Below, one piece after another: positions 36,101-48,100 of a stretch of DNA of 64,000 bases. How positions within the stretch are numbered: position 1 is the stretch's first letter; each line of letters starts with the position of its first letter. A program made the translations under genes and the position numbers. Under the pieces are notes generated by a model that was given only the letters and a program-made list of their open reading frames with translations, had not been told where the DNA came from and ran no database searches. The DNA comes from Anthonomus grandis grandis. Taxonomy: Eukaryota > Arthropoda > Insecta > Coleoptera > Curculionidae. The stretch lies in NCBI RefSeq assembly GCF_022605725.1, contig NC_065567.1:32901127-32965126 (forward strand), in the 5' to 3' direction.

Positions 36101-39100
36101 AAGTAATCTAGGATAACATACCTTCCAAATATACCGTCAATTGCTTGAAAAGTACATAGAACTTGCCACATGGACATTACTTTTCAGAAAATTAAAAGTT
36201 TAAAGACGGTTTAAAAAGTTGTTACATTAAATTAAAACCCTTAACAATCTACTGCCGTGCTGTTATTAGAATAATTCTTCTCGAGGCCAAGCTCATTTTT
36301 ACTTCTATATCTTTGGTTTAAATATTATTTGGGTATGTTATTATGGACAAATAACAAGTTTTTTATCAATTTATGGTTTTTAATTCATATTCATATATGA
36401 ATGACAGCTTTTTCTTTTGTTACAGGTCATTTTGAAGAGAAATAGAAGCTTACCAGATCTCGAGACAACGTTGAATCATGGATTTCTCCACCTTGAACTG
36501 TATATTTGCCGTAATGGCACATTACAGCTCTGGCTTTCATGAGTGAGGAATCCATAATTCAATGTCATGATTTGCAGATACCCCAGTGAAAGTGTAAAAT
36601 AAAAGTAAAATGAGTAAGAGGAAGAGACCTGGAGACCACCAAGAAAACAAGAGACCACTGACAGAACAAGAACTTCTCCGTGAAATAGACTGTATAAGTG
36701 ATACTGAAGGTAGTGACTTTAGCTCGAATGATTTCATTGATGACCCTGTTTGGTATCCTGGTATGTCAAAAAATAAAACGTTGCTTGACCATCATATCGA
36801 AGAATATTCATACTGATCTGAAGACGAAGATCCAGAAGATCTAGATGAAACTCTGGAAGTCCAAGAATTAGAAGATGATCTTGCCAATGAAGTGGATGAA
36901 CCCTATCAAGATGACCAAAATGATAATCATGGTTGGACTGAATACTGTGGAAGACAAAAACAATTCGTGTTTAGTGGACCCCAGGGCTTAAAAATAGATC
37001 TTAATGAAAACTCTACGCCACTAGACATTTTTTCGTTGATTGTCGATGACGAAATCATTAGTCATATTGTCACGGAAACCAATAAATATGTACAACAAAA
37101 AATAAGATCAAGCCAAAAAACCAAAGGATCAAGGATAAATCAATGGACAGCGACGAATAACGACGAAATTAAAAAGTTCTTGGGGCTAACCATGTGGATG
37201 GGCTTAGTAAGACTGAGTACCCTTTAAGATTATTGGTCCACTTGTAGTATCTATAACCTTGCAGTTCCGCGAGCAGTGATGTCAAGGAACAGGTATCAGT
37301 TACTGTTGTCAATGGTTCATTTTAATGACAATGAAACAATTGTTCCGGGAGAGCGTTTGGGAAAAATCAAGCCGCTTGTCGATATCCTGAAGAGAAAGTT
37401 TCAAAATCTATTTTGCCCTGGTGAATTAATTGTTATTGGCGAGACATTAGTACCCTACGACGACTAATTTTTCGCCAATATATACCAAATAAGGCGCATC
37501 GATATGGTATTAAACTTTTTAAATTATGCTCAGTAGATGGTTATACCTGGGACTTAAAAATCTACAGTGGAAAGTCTGCAAGCGGGGAGAGAGAGACCGG
37601 ACTAGCGAAAAACGTCTGCATGGAACTCTTATATGATCTTCTGGACTAGGGAAGAACGCTTTATGTCGACAATTTTTATACAATCATTATTATCATCATC
37701 TTCACAAGAACGAAGCTCGATCACTGCCTCTAATACTGCTCCATTACAAGTTCTGCCTTCCACGAGCTCTAATATTGATGCTTTGTGATCACAAGAAGAA
37801 GACGAGACTCATCCAACTGCAACAAACCCCACTGAAGAAATAGAATCTGAGCTGCAGAATGAGCCCTCTGAAGAAAACGTGTCACTGAAAAGCCATTAGC
37901 TGTACTTGATTATAAACAGGGTAAAGCTGGAATAGATCTCTCCGACCAGATGGGGTCCTACGTCTCCACTTTGAGAAAGGGTATCAACTGGTACCGGAAA
38001 TTGGGAATGGAACTGTTCTTCGGAACTTCGGTTCTGATCACCATACCCATTTTCCGAGAATCGTTAGTAGCCGAACTTTTACAACTTGAAGAGGTAAAAC
38101 CGATGGAAAGACCAAGATCATCAAAGGGCTCTTACAGAGCTTAGATTCAAATGGGAAAAAAATCAGAAGAAAGTGCGCTGAATGCTATGCCAAAATCCAA
38201 AAGGAATCCGGCAGAGAAATGTCACGAAAAAAAGCCAAAATGGTATTTACATTTTGCAACTCATGCCCGTCACAGCCTCAGATTTGCCTGCCTTGTTTTA
38301 ATTCTAAACATTCTTAAGTTTCCCTATTCTGGACTTTCGATGGTTGCATAATTTTTGCCAATTAGCTAAGCTTTTGTGTTACCCTAGGTACTATTTTTTT
38401 CTTTTTATACATTAGAATGTAACAATCTGTTCGTTTTTTTTCATTTTTCTTTTGCTTGTGTTCATAATGGTTTAGAACTTTTTTTTTAGTTAAAAAACAC
38501 TTGATTAAGTACTATAATATTATAGTAATCATGTGTGTAATCAATCAATTATAATATTAAGAAATATAGTATTTTTCACGAAATTTTGTGTTTTTTTAAA
38601 ATACGAAGTAATAACCTTTAGCAATAATAATATGCCGCGGCCAACTATGTCTAGAGAGTCGTGCGGGGCCAACCGTGTAAGCCACCCATTTAAATAGCAT
38701 TAGATGTCATACACTATGGAACGACACGGCCTGTTGTAGTTAAATCGATGTCATTCACATATGAATGACACGGCAGCAGATGTGTTAAGGAAGTCCAATA
38801 AAGGATCGAAACGTCGCTCTATAAATAATAACGTCTTTTATTTGCTGTCCTGTATCCCAAAAAACTTTTGCTCTTTAGTAAAATAAATTAAAGGATTTGG
38901 GTATTCGACGAGCTGGTTGGATTGGTTTTATATACACAATATTTTAAACCAACTAATTTATGTTGCCCATTAATTTGTGACATGTACAAGCAAACTTAAC
39001 AAACTTTAACTTAACATTATTATAATATGGTTAGTAAGTCATACCACCAAACGTTGTTAGCTAAAACCAGTTAGATCCAGCCAAATTTCCTGTGATTTAG

Positions 39101-42100
39101 TTTCAGAGTGAAATTTTTACCAATTTCGGGTTTCTAGGGCATTTTATTCTTAATTTTTGTCTAAACTGCGTTCTCAAGAAATTGATTAAATATCGTTTTT
39201 TTGCTTTTGTATTGCCGTTACTTCATTATTCAATTTTTATTAAGATTTTTTGCAAATAATGGGCGTGGTTAGACCAAATTTTTATGCTCGCTACAAACCG
39301 CGAGGGGCATCATTTTATTACAATTCTTAACAATCGTCTTTCCTAATAGGCAGATTTTAATATTTAAGTATACCGGCCTAGCTAACGAAGCTCTTGGGTT
39401 TGGAAATTAATGCACTTGCCAGAATCGATGATTCCTTGTCGTTTAACTTAACGCTTTGCCTATCAATTTCTGTTACACGTAAATGCATGGATATTTCAGC
39501 ACCCAAGAAATTTGCCGAACCGGTATATTATTTGAAGGTTACCAAAAAAAAACAATGAAAACCCTGAACGCTTTAAAACAAAAATGTTAGCAACTATACT
39601 ACCAAGAGACAGTGTATATCACAAAAAAAAAAACTTATTAAACACACTTCAAACAAGTTAAATTAAAAAAAATTAAATAAAAATAAAACACAGTGTATTA
39701 AGAGTAGAGGCCAGAGAAAGTAGCAAAGCTTGGTGAGTATCTGACACTCACATGGCTTCCCGAGGGTCGAGGGGTGGTTCTAATTTGCTCTTGAGAGGGT
39801 GATATTTCTGCGTGGAGCACCCTTTGCAGTTCTAGCACCTACAAGCCACATTAAACCAACTATACATCAAGCCTACGTTTTGTTAAACACTGACACGACA
39901 TGTACACCTGATCGAGTGTAATGCCCAATTTACAAACTTCTATGTAAACAAGTTGTAAATTAGGCCAAACTAATTGTGAAAATATGCTAATCAATGTGTT
40001 ATTGTTAAAGGGTTGGACACGACACACATGCACCTAATGTCCCTGCATAGGGTGACTGTATATATTCGTATGTACAATTTAGGTCATTTATTATGAAAAA
40101 TATTAAACATAATAGTTCCATTCTTATTTTTTAAGTAGTATGAGCCTGTTAAGTATTACTTTTATTGTCCTTTTTGAGTGCACTAGTGTGTCTTAACATG
40201 CAAATAAAAATAAGAATCGGACTATTTTAATGAGAAAAATTAAGCAAATGATGAGGGAAAAGCCTCTAATTCTGTTATTTAAAAAAACTCACATTCCTAT
40301 TAGATTGAGCATCTTGTGCGGTTTCCCCTGAAGGGTCTCTGTGCAGCACCCTCTGCAGGTCAGCTACCTATAAGTCACGATACAGCGCAATTTTAACATA
40401 ATGTATGAATTTTCTTTTTTATGTTGGAGATGCTTGAAAAGTTATAAAATGTGAATTAAAAATACTCTGTATCAAGACTCCTAAAAAGTAAGTCAGTAAA
40501 TAACTATTTTCTAGCACTACAAAGATGTGTCGCTGTTAAGTGTAGTTGTTTTACTGTGAAGATAGTTGCTAAATCAGTTCAAGATCAGAAAAAACAAAGA
40601 CATCTAAATTAGTTTATTTAGCAACTTTCTTAATATAGAGATGAAAATTAACAAAATAACATCTAGCAATGCATGCCCCAAATACTTTTCTTCCTATTGT
40701 GAGAGCATCGTTTAAATCACTTTTTTATGCTGAAGAAATGGACGTGAGTGGAGATTCTTGATGCCATAAAAATATTTAAAAAATATAATAATACTAAACT
40801 TTTACAGGAATTTCACACACTGGACAAATCTGATTAAATTTTGTTATTTATTCACGGTATTTGTTCATAGATTTCAGATGAATCCTAGAAGCTCTCACTT
40901 ACGCTCAAGAAGGGTGAGAAAGAACAAGAATGAAACTTCTTCGAGTAGAAGCGAGTGGAAAGTGGAACCGATACTCAGAAAAAACATTATCAAATGGGAC
41001 ACAGATAATTAAAAATCCAATGAAGCAGGAGTATTGCTTAACCAAAAAAAAATGCTCGCACACGACTTTTCATTTATAACTCAAAAGCTTAAATAAGATA
41101 TTGCGTTACACTTTAGATTTTTAAATTGAAATCCCAATTTTTTTGTTTATAGATTTCCCATGGAATTTTTAGTAACTTTTGTTTAATACGTCCCCTTGGA
41201 AATCAAAATTGACGTGCCAGAGCATTTTTTCCCAAAACGTATCAGCAGAGTCACAAATCTGGTGGCGACTTTTTCAGTGGAACGCCCTGTATCTCAAGTA
41301 AAATCTACAGGATGTTCCTTAAAGACATGCTAATATTTAAAGGGGTGATTCCTGGGCCCATTTTAAGAAAAAAATGTCTGTGAACACATGTCCTAAAAGT
41401 CTTAACTTTTGAGATACCGGGTATTAAAGTTTTGAAAAATAATCAGTTTTTTAATAATAACTTAAACAATAATGTAGACATTTTTATGAAATTTGGTACA
41501 TGTATGCATCAAGACGCATTTTTTGATGTACAAAAAAATATTTTCTCTGCCAGTGGCGTCTCTATAGGTATACGAAGAAATTAGCTAAAAAGTAATTGAG
41601 GATTTCAAAAATAATTTTTATTTTAAGAAAAAGCAGTAGCATAGTATTTTCTTCACTAAAAATATTCAATAGAAGACCTAAAGAGACGCCACTGGCAGAG
41701 AGAATTTTTTTTGCACATCAAAAAATGCGTCTAGATGCATAGAAAACATGTACCAAATTTCATAAAAATGTCTACATCATGTCATACATGTATACTTTCA
41801 AGTTAAGACGTTTGACATATGTTCATAGGAACTTTTTTTCTTAAAATAGCTCCAGGAATCACCCCCTTAAATATTACCACGTCTTTAAAGAACACCCGTA
41901 TATACAAACCAAATTAGAAATGCTAAAATCCACTCTTTTCACAGAATGGCCGATCGCAAGATGGCAACTCTTCCATTCCATCTTGGGTTAATTGCAATTG
42001 AGCAATTTGGAAAAAGCGAAGGAGCCTTCAATATTTATTCTAGGCTGCTTAAGGAACTACTGCTCAACTATCTCAGCAACTATTGCTCAACTATTACATT

Positions 42101-45100
42101 TCCAATCTGAGCTCCCTATAAAGCCTACATATATTTCTATTAACTCACCAGGAGGCTAGGCATTTATGATACCATGCAGTACATTATGCCTTCTATATCA
42201 ACTTGGTGTGTTGGACAATGATGCAGTATGGCGTCTTTACTGTTGGCAACTAAGGGGATAATGCACTCTCTTCCTAATTCTCAAGATAATGAATCATCCG
42301 ACATTAGGATCCAAGCAAAAGAGTTTTAAAGATAAAGAAGCAAATCGATCAGCTGTAAGAGAAGCACACGAGCATGCTGTTGGAGAAAGTGGAAACGAGC
42401 TTGGAAAGAGATAACTATATATAGCCCTTCCCAGTCCACTCCTAGACGTAAGCCTCTGCTGCCAATTTCCATGCTTCTTTGTCTTATGCTATTCAATGCC
42501 AAGTTCTACCAACCCTTTCTTTGAAATCATCTAGCCAACGTTTCTTGATTCATTCTGACCAGTAACATGTTCAACCCAGCTCCATTTTAACTGGGCTTTA
42601 TGACTTTAGTTCTTTATCCAATTTCTGAGTGTTGTTCGATTGCGTTGTTCTGATTGCATAACCTGATTTGATGGTAAGCATAGCTGTTTCCATTACGTAA
42701 GTCTTAACGGAGAGTATACAGGTATTGACATTTTTTCTTTTCAAATTAATTGGGATATTTTTACCCTTTCGTATATGTGACAGTTTACAAGTAGTTTGTC
42801 GAACTGATCTATTAATTTCGTCGGTTTGATTATTAGCTCTACAATAATCAGACATAATAAAATCAAATTTAAATGCAACAAACATTAAAAATTTATGCTG
42901 GACTCGTTTGACCGTAGCGTTTAAACATATTGTGGAGACCAAACCACTATAGCATATTACAAATTTGAACATCCGAACCACAGTAGAGTATTCTTAATAT
43001 CAATGGAAGTCATTACAGTTTTCTTTGAAAAACCTTAGCAACTGCATTCTGTTTTAAGTAATTCTACTTATATTTTTAACAAAGCGCAGACTCTCATCAA
43101 ACCAGACACTGAGGTCTTTTAAAATTCTCAAGAGGTTCATTATTAAATTGAAACTCAGTTGGATTTTTATATTTTGTTACAAAAAAATTAATAAACGAGC
43201 ATTTCTCAATATTCAAATACAGATGGTTAGATTGTCCAGCATCTAGATCCCTTTAAAAAATGTCCATATCAATCTTTAATATCCGACAAATTTTTAGGTC
43301 ATTAGTAAACATAATGCTTTTAAAATTAATAAAAGCTGAGCACAATGACAGCTCTGTGCAATCCCCCCATGTTACAACAAAGTCATCATGTTTCAGAAGG
43401 GTTTGATTTTTCCATAGATTCCCTTGTTCCATAGAACACTTGTCCAGTCAAACTTGAAAGAAATCTCAGGCGCATAACAATATTATTAACTGCAGTCATG
43501 ATTTTTGTTTTACTTAGGTTCATGGTTAGCCTTATTTTTTTCTGATGCATATTTGAGCTCTTCCAGCATTTCCAGTAATTCACCGATTGAAGCTGGTTTA
43601 GATATTTCCTGTCAATTCTTATTCCCTTTCTGTCTCATTCCAGTGTCTTGAAAACGTCTTCTAATGCAAGAGTGAACAACTTTGGAGAGACTGTCTCCTC
43701 ATTTATTGTATCTCTATACCTTTTGCTATTTTTATTATTGACGTTGCGTTGTTATATAAATTTTTCAATAGATATTTATATCTCGAATCATCTCTTGCAT
43801 TGTTTAAAGCTTCGAAGACAGCCCACACTTCTACGGAGTCGAACGCCTTATTATAGTCAACAAAACCAAAGTATAGTGATTCGTTGCATTTGACTGAATG
43901 TGTTTAACTATACTAAAGCTTTTACAGAATCCAGCCTGTTCCGGAAGTTGGTAATTTGTTTAAATGTGGAAGAAGACCTTTTTGTGTAATAGAATAACGT
44001 GAACGTTTTGTCATGTTTCAAAAACAATACCCTGTATAAGGTATTTCTTAAGCAGGATTTTGATAGACTCAATTGTTGCAGTGCCGTCCAGCTTCATCAT
44101 TTTACTTGTAATACCATCATCTCCTGGTGCTCCCTTGTTCTTCCTTAGGATAGTGCTAATTGTATTTCTGCTATGGTCATGTCGAGCAATTCTTAGGATC
44201 CAACATTAAGAGTTTTTTTGTTGTCTACCTCTGGTAGTTTTGGAATCGTTTTGTTGTTAATATTTATTAGCTCGCTTTTTTCTTCTGTGGTGTTTCCGTT
44301 GGTTTTTTTTTAATTGATGTATTCTGAGGCACCCCTTTGTGTTAATCCTCTTAAAAACTTTCATATTTTTATTGTTTTCAATCACTTTTTTTACTAGAAC
44401 TGTGTTGTAGTGTCTCAGATCATCTCTGGTCTTCGTCTTTATAATTGTTCAATTCAATTCAACTCAGTATATTACGGTAATTAACCAATTTACAAAATAA
44501 ATATAGTATATGAAATATTCAATAAAATAAGATTTTATATCGCAATAAAGCACTTGAAGTATTAGTGCTATCATTAAATATCTAGCATAAATAACAGGTA
44601 ACATCAATAAAATTAAATAAAATATAAGGACAACAATGGTTTAAAACAGAGTAACTACAATAGAAAAGAAGACACACTTTAAGCAAAGTCAAGATATAAA
44701 ATTATATTGCACTTAAGCAGATTTTAAAATTCGTTGAAGTGAACTCGGAGAACAACGAAACAAATCTATACTGACACTATTTGAGTTAATCATTATTCTA
44801 CCTATTACACAGTTTTCACCATACAGTATACGACGTTGTTCAAGGTAGAATAATCTAGTCTGTCTGAGCACTGTAGTAGGAGGAACATTTAAATTAAGCT
44901 GACACAACAACTCAGGAGACTGTATTACATTGTTTAGAACCAAATTGTATTTGGCTCTTTATTTTCAGGGGTACCATTAGCCATGTTTCTTTTTTTTTGT
45001 CTTTTTCAAGCCTCTCCTGATATCCGTTCTTACTTTAGTTTCCAGCTTGTTGATGTCTATCTTGTTTAATAGTTCTTTACTAGATAACTTCCTTTGAGGT

Positions 45101-48100
45101 CATTTTGCTTTTCTTGAAATGTTTCCTCCATGAACTTTGGAACCCTTTGGTTTGATTATCTTCTAGCGTTCTGATTTAGAATTGATTTCAATTTGTGATC
45201 TCATTAACCTGTGATGACTACCGGTGTTAAAGCGATTCAGGATTGAGACATCTTCTACTGCGTGCATTTATTTTGTTAGTAGTCACTCTTAGTTTTAGTA
45301 TTTGAATCTGGGCAGATCCATGTCCATCTCCTTGTTGTTTGTTTTTTAAAAAAGGTATTAATTCTTCTGCATCTAGATGGTGCATTAGTAACCTACTTCA
45401 TTGATAAAACCGAGGACAAAGTGTCTTTTCTGATACTGCCTAAAATATCTTCTTAATAGTTTTCAATATCTTCTTGGGATGCAGAACTTATGGGAGCGTA
45501 TATCTGGATAATTTGAATCTTTCCGGTAGAGTATTACATAGATAACTCTGGGATACTGATTTTGTTTTGGTTTTCTTCTTCCATTTTTTTTTAATGTTTA
45601 CTTAATCTCATTGTTCGTATATCGATGTGAAATTTGCTTTATTTTTTGAAATTTTTTTCACTTCCTCCAGAATTCTCGAGGCTGACCTTCATCAAGGTGT
45701 GGGATTTGTCAGCTTTTGATCTACCCACCTGGAGTACACATCCATTTGTTTTTAAATTCGCCATAGTAGCTAGAACTGTGGATTAATATGATTAAGATAA
45801 GATATAAATATAACAGATTACAAGACCATCTGCCATGAATTGAAAAACTTCCTTAAAGATGTGTAAATTCTCTCTGGATGCATTAAAAAGGATGATAGTT
45901 CTACTAGGAATCACCTGAAATATGTAGGGAACAATACAAGTACCGCAATTAATTATCTAAACTGAAAGGTGGTATTAAACAAGTGATATTTTAATGGCAT
46001 AAAGAATAATAAGACGAAAATGAAAAATGGTGGTGAGCGAACAACTTACCACTATGAAAATCTAATTCTTGCTTACTCACAATAATAATCCCTATGCCTA
46101 TTTTCGGTTTAGTTGGTTAGGTAGTAGTAGGGGTAGTAGAACACTTACCGCATCCTAGAAATTTAAATTACACCATCATGCAATATTTAAACACCAAATT
46201 AAATAACGTTTTAGTGTAATATATGTGTTAAATTTAACTAAATGTTGGATAATATACTGAGCGAATAGGTTGGTACCAAATAGTAATATCATTGCTAAAA
46301 TAGACATATAAGGCTTGCAAACATGCAAATAATAATAATTCTAGTCAAATAAGAAAAAATTTGAGGGAGTGACTAGAAGTATCGGTGAATATTTGAATTG
46401 GCATAGTGTTTTTCTACAGTAATTAAAGGGTAAAAGTTGACATGCAAGCATACTTCTCTGAGTACTATGCTATACTTCCTGTGCTTGTGCAAATAAGCTC
46501 TTTTAGTGCAAATTGTTGCCCGTTGAATAATTTAAATATTGCTTGCATGTAGTGTATACAAATATATCCTTTTTTCCAACTTTTTGATACAACAATGTCT
46601 CTTTGTCAAGAGTGAATAAACCAACCCTCAGATGTAGCCCTTTTTAACCTTTAATCATAATAAATAAAAATATTAGTATTAGTAATAAATCTACCAAATA
46701 TTATTATAATATAACACTGCATGTCTAACTAACTAAAAAGAATGAAAACAAGCTGTAGAATTGAATTTCACACCCTTGTATATACGATGGAAGTATATTT
46801 CTTATTTAATAAATGTTTTATAATACGCATTTTTCACGTTCAATGGATTTTTCCTGTTGCTAGTCATCGCTTATAAAACTAGTTTTATTCCTGCAATTTT
46901 TAAATGTAATAAAATACAAAAGTAAAGGTTAAATGCAAATATTCAGGATTTATTACGGAAAAGTCTATTTGATTGCATTCGTTATTTACCATCCTCGCAA
47001 AATTAGATTTTTCTTTAAAGCATTATGTTGCATTCGTGTAGGTGGATAAAAATCTAGATTCGCTTTTCCATGTAAAGCACTAAAGCTCTCTATATGTAAT
47101 TCGCTTCCTTATAATGTTTTTATAGAAAAAACCATCTGCAGATTTTAATTAAAAAATAAAAAACAAGAATACAAACATAATTGTAATTTTATAAAAATAA
47201 CCTCAATCTTAGGCATTGTATGTTTTATATTTGAACTAAAACTATATGTTTAGGAGGTTACAATAAACCAATATGTCTATAAACATGTTTGATTGGACGT
47301 TCCCTATACATTATCATCGATTCTGCATGCACACAACTCATTATAACACATGAAGCTTGTCTTCTTCGGATCTCCACTGAATATTCCATGACCAGTGGCA
47401 GCTAATACTTTAAAAAATTCTTTTATATATCCGAACTTTTTTAAAACCAGGTGCATAGTGCCACTAACATGCAGTATTGTGATAACCATTTGTCACCATC
47501 CCTGCATGCATATTATTTTAAAAATATAGAGTTTATTTAATGTCGCTTAATATACGTTTTAACTAGTAACGGTTTTAAAATATTGAATAGGAACCACGAG
47601 TATCATCCTAAATTTTCTGTATTCGCATTTTATTTACCAATTGGCTACATAATGTATTGAAAATCAATATTAGGTCTAACATTACAATATTGATATCTAT
47701 AAATTTAAATTTACATTATGTGGTTGTAAAAAGTCTTCTCCCCTCATAGTATTTGAATGAGACAAGAATATGTAACTATTTCAAGCCAAAAGGCTGTTTT
47801 ATCACAAACTGAGCGCTATAAAATTATTGATTCACAATATAGTCAGGAATAATTTATTTTCATTGATTTAAAGCAGCAATAATCCGGACGTAAATAATCT
47901 TTTCATGCAATGTGTTAAGCTTATTTAAATGCCAACGTTCTCTATCAAACATGGCCGAACGTATCTGTAGAACCGATAGAAAAAGAAAAATTGTATGTAT
48001 AGTAATTGACACATAGAAATACACACATAGGCCCCGGACAAAATAATTTTACATTGATCGTGAACATAACCTCAGAATAATAAGGTGCTTAAAATCCTGA

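Larger units (their letters stand above)
42425..45780 (-). mobile_element. RTE-type LINE, decayed, with nested insertions
   Basis: Reading the - strand from 45780: an endonuclease start (VLQVGRSKADKSHTL), IQIIQIYAPISSASQEDIEN (the QVYAPT block of APE endonucleases), a linker, ITSKMMKLDGT, GFVDYNKAFDSVEVWAVFEA (RT domain), LTMNLSKTKIMT near 43520, then a gap, and at 42600-42425 the C-terminal KEAWKLAAEAYV..WTGKG. Stops are frequent. Two Jockey-like fragments interrupt it. Confidence 0.7.

Noticed and set aside
36121..36170. Possible rut exon with donor GGAAG|GTATGTT
   Set aside because: No convincing acceptor and no similarity to cyclase linker; the phase-0 chain is already complete without it.
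47304..47489. 61-codon frame on the - strand with MVITILHVSGTMHLVLKK
   Set aside because: No similarity recognised, no splice context in the rut frame.
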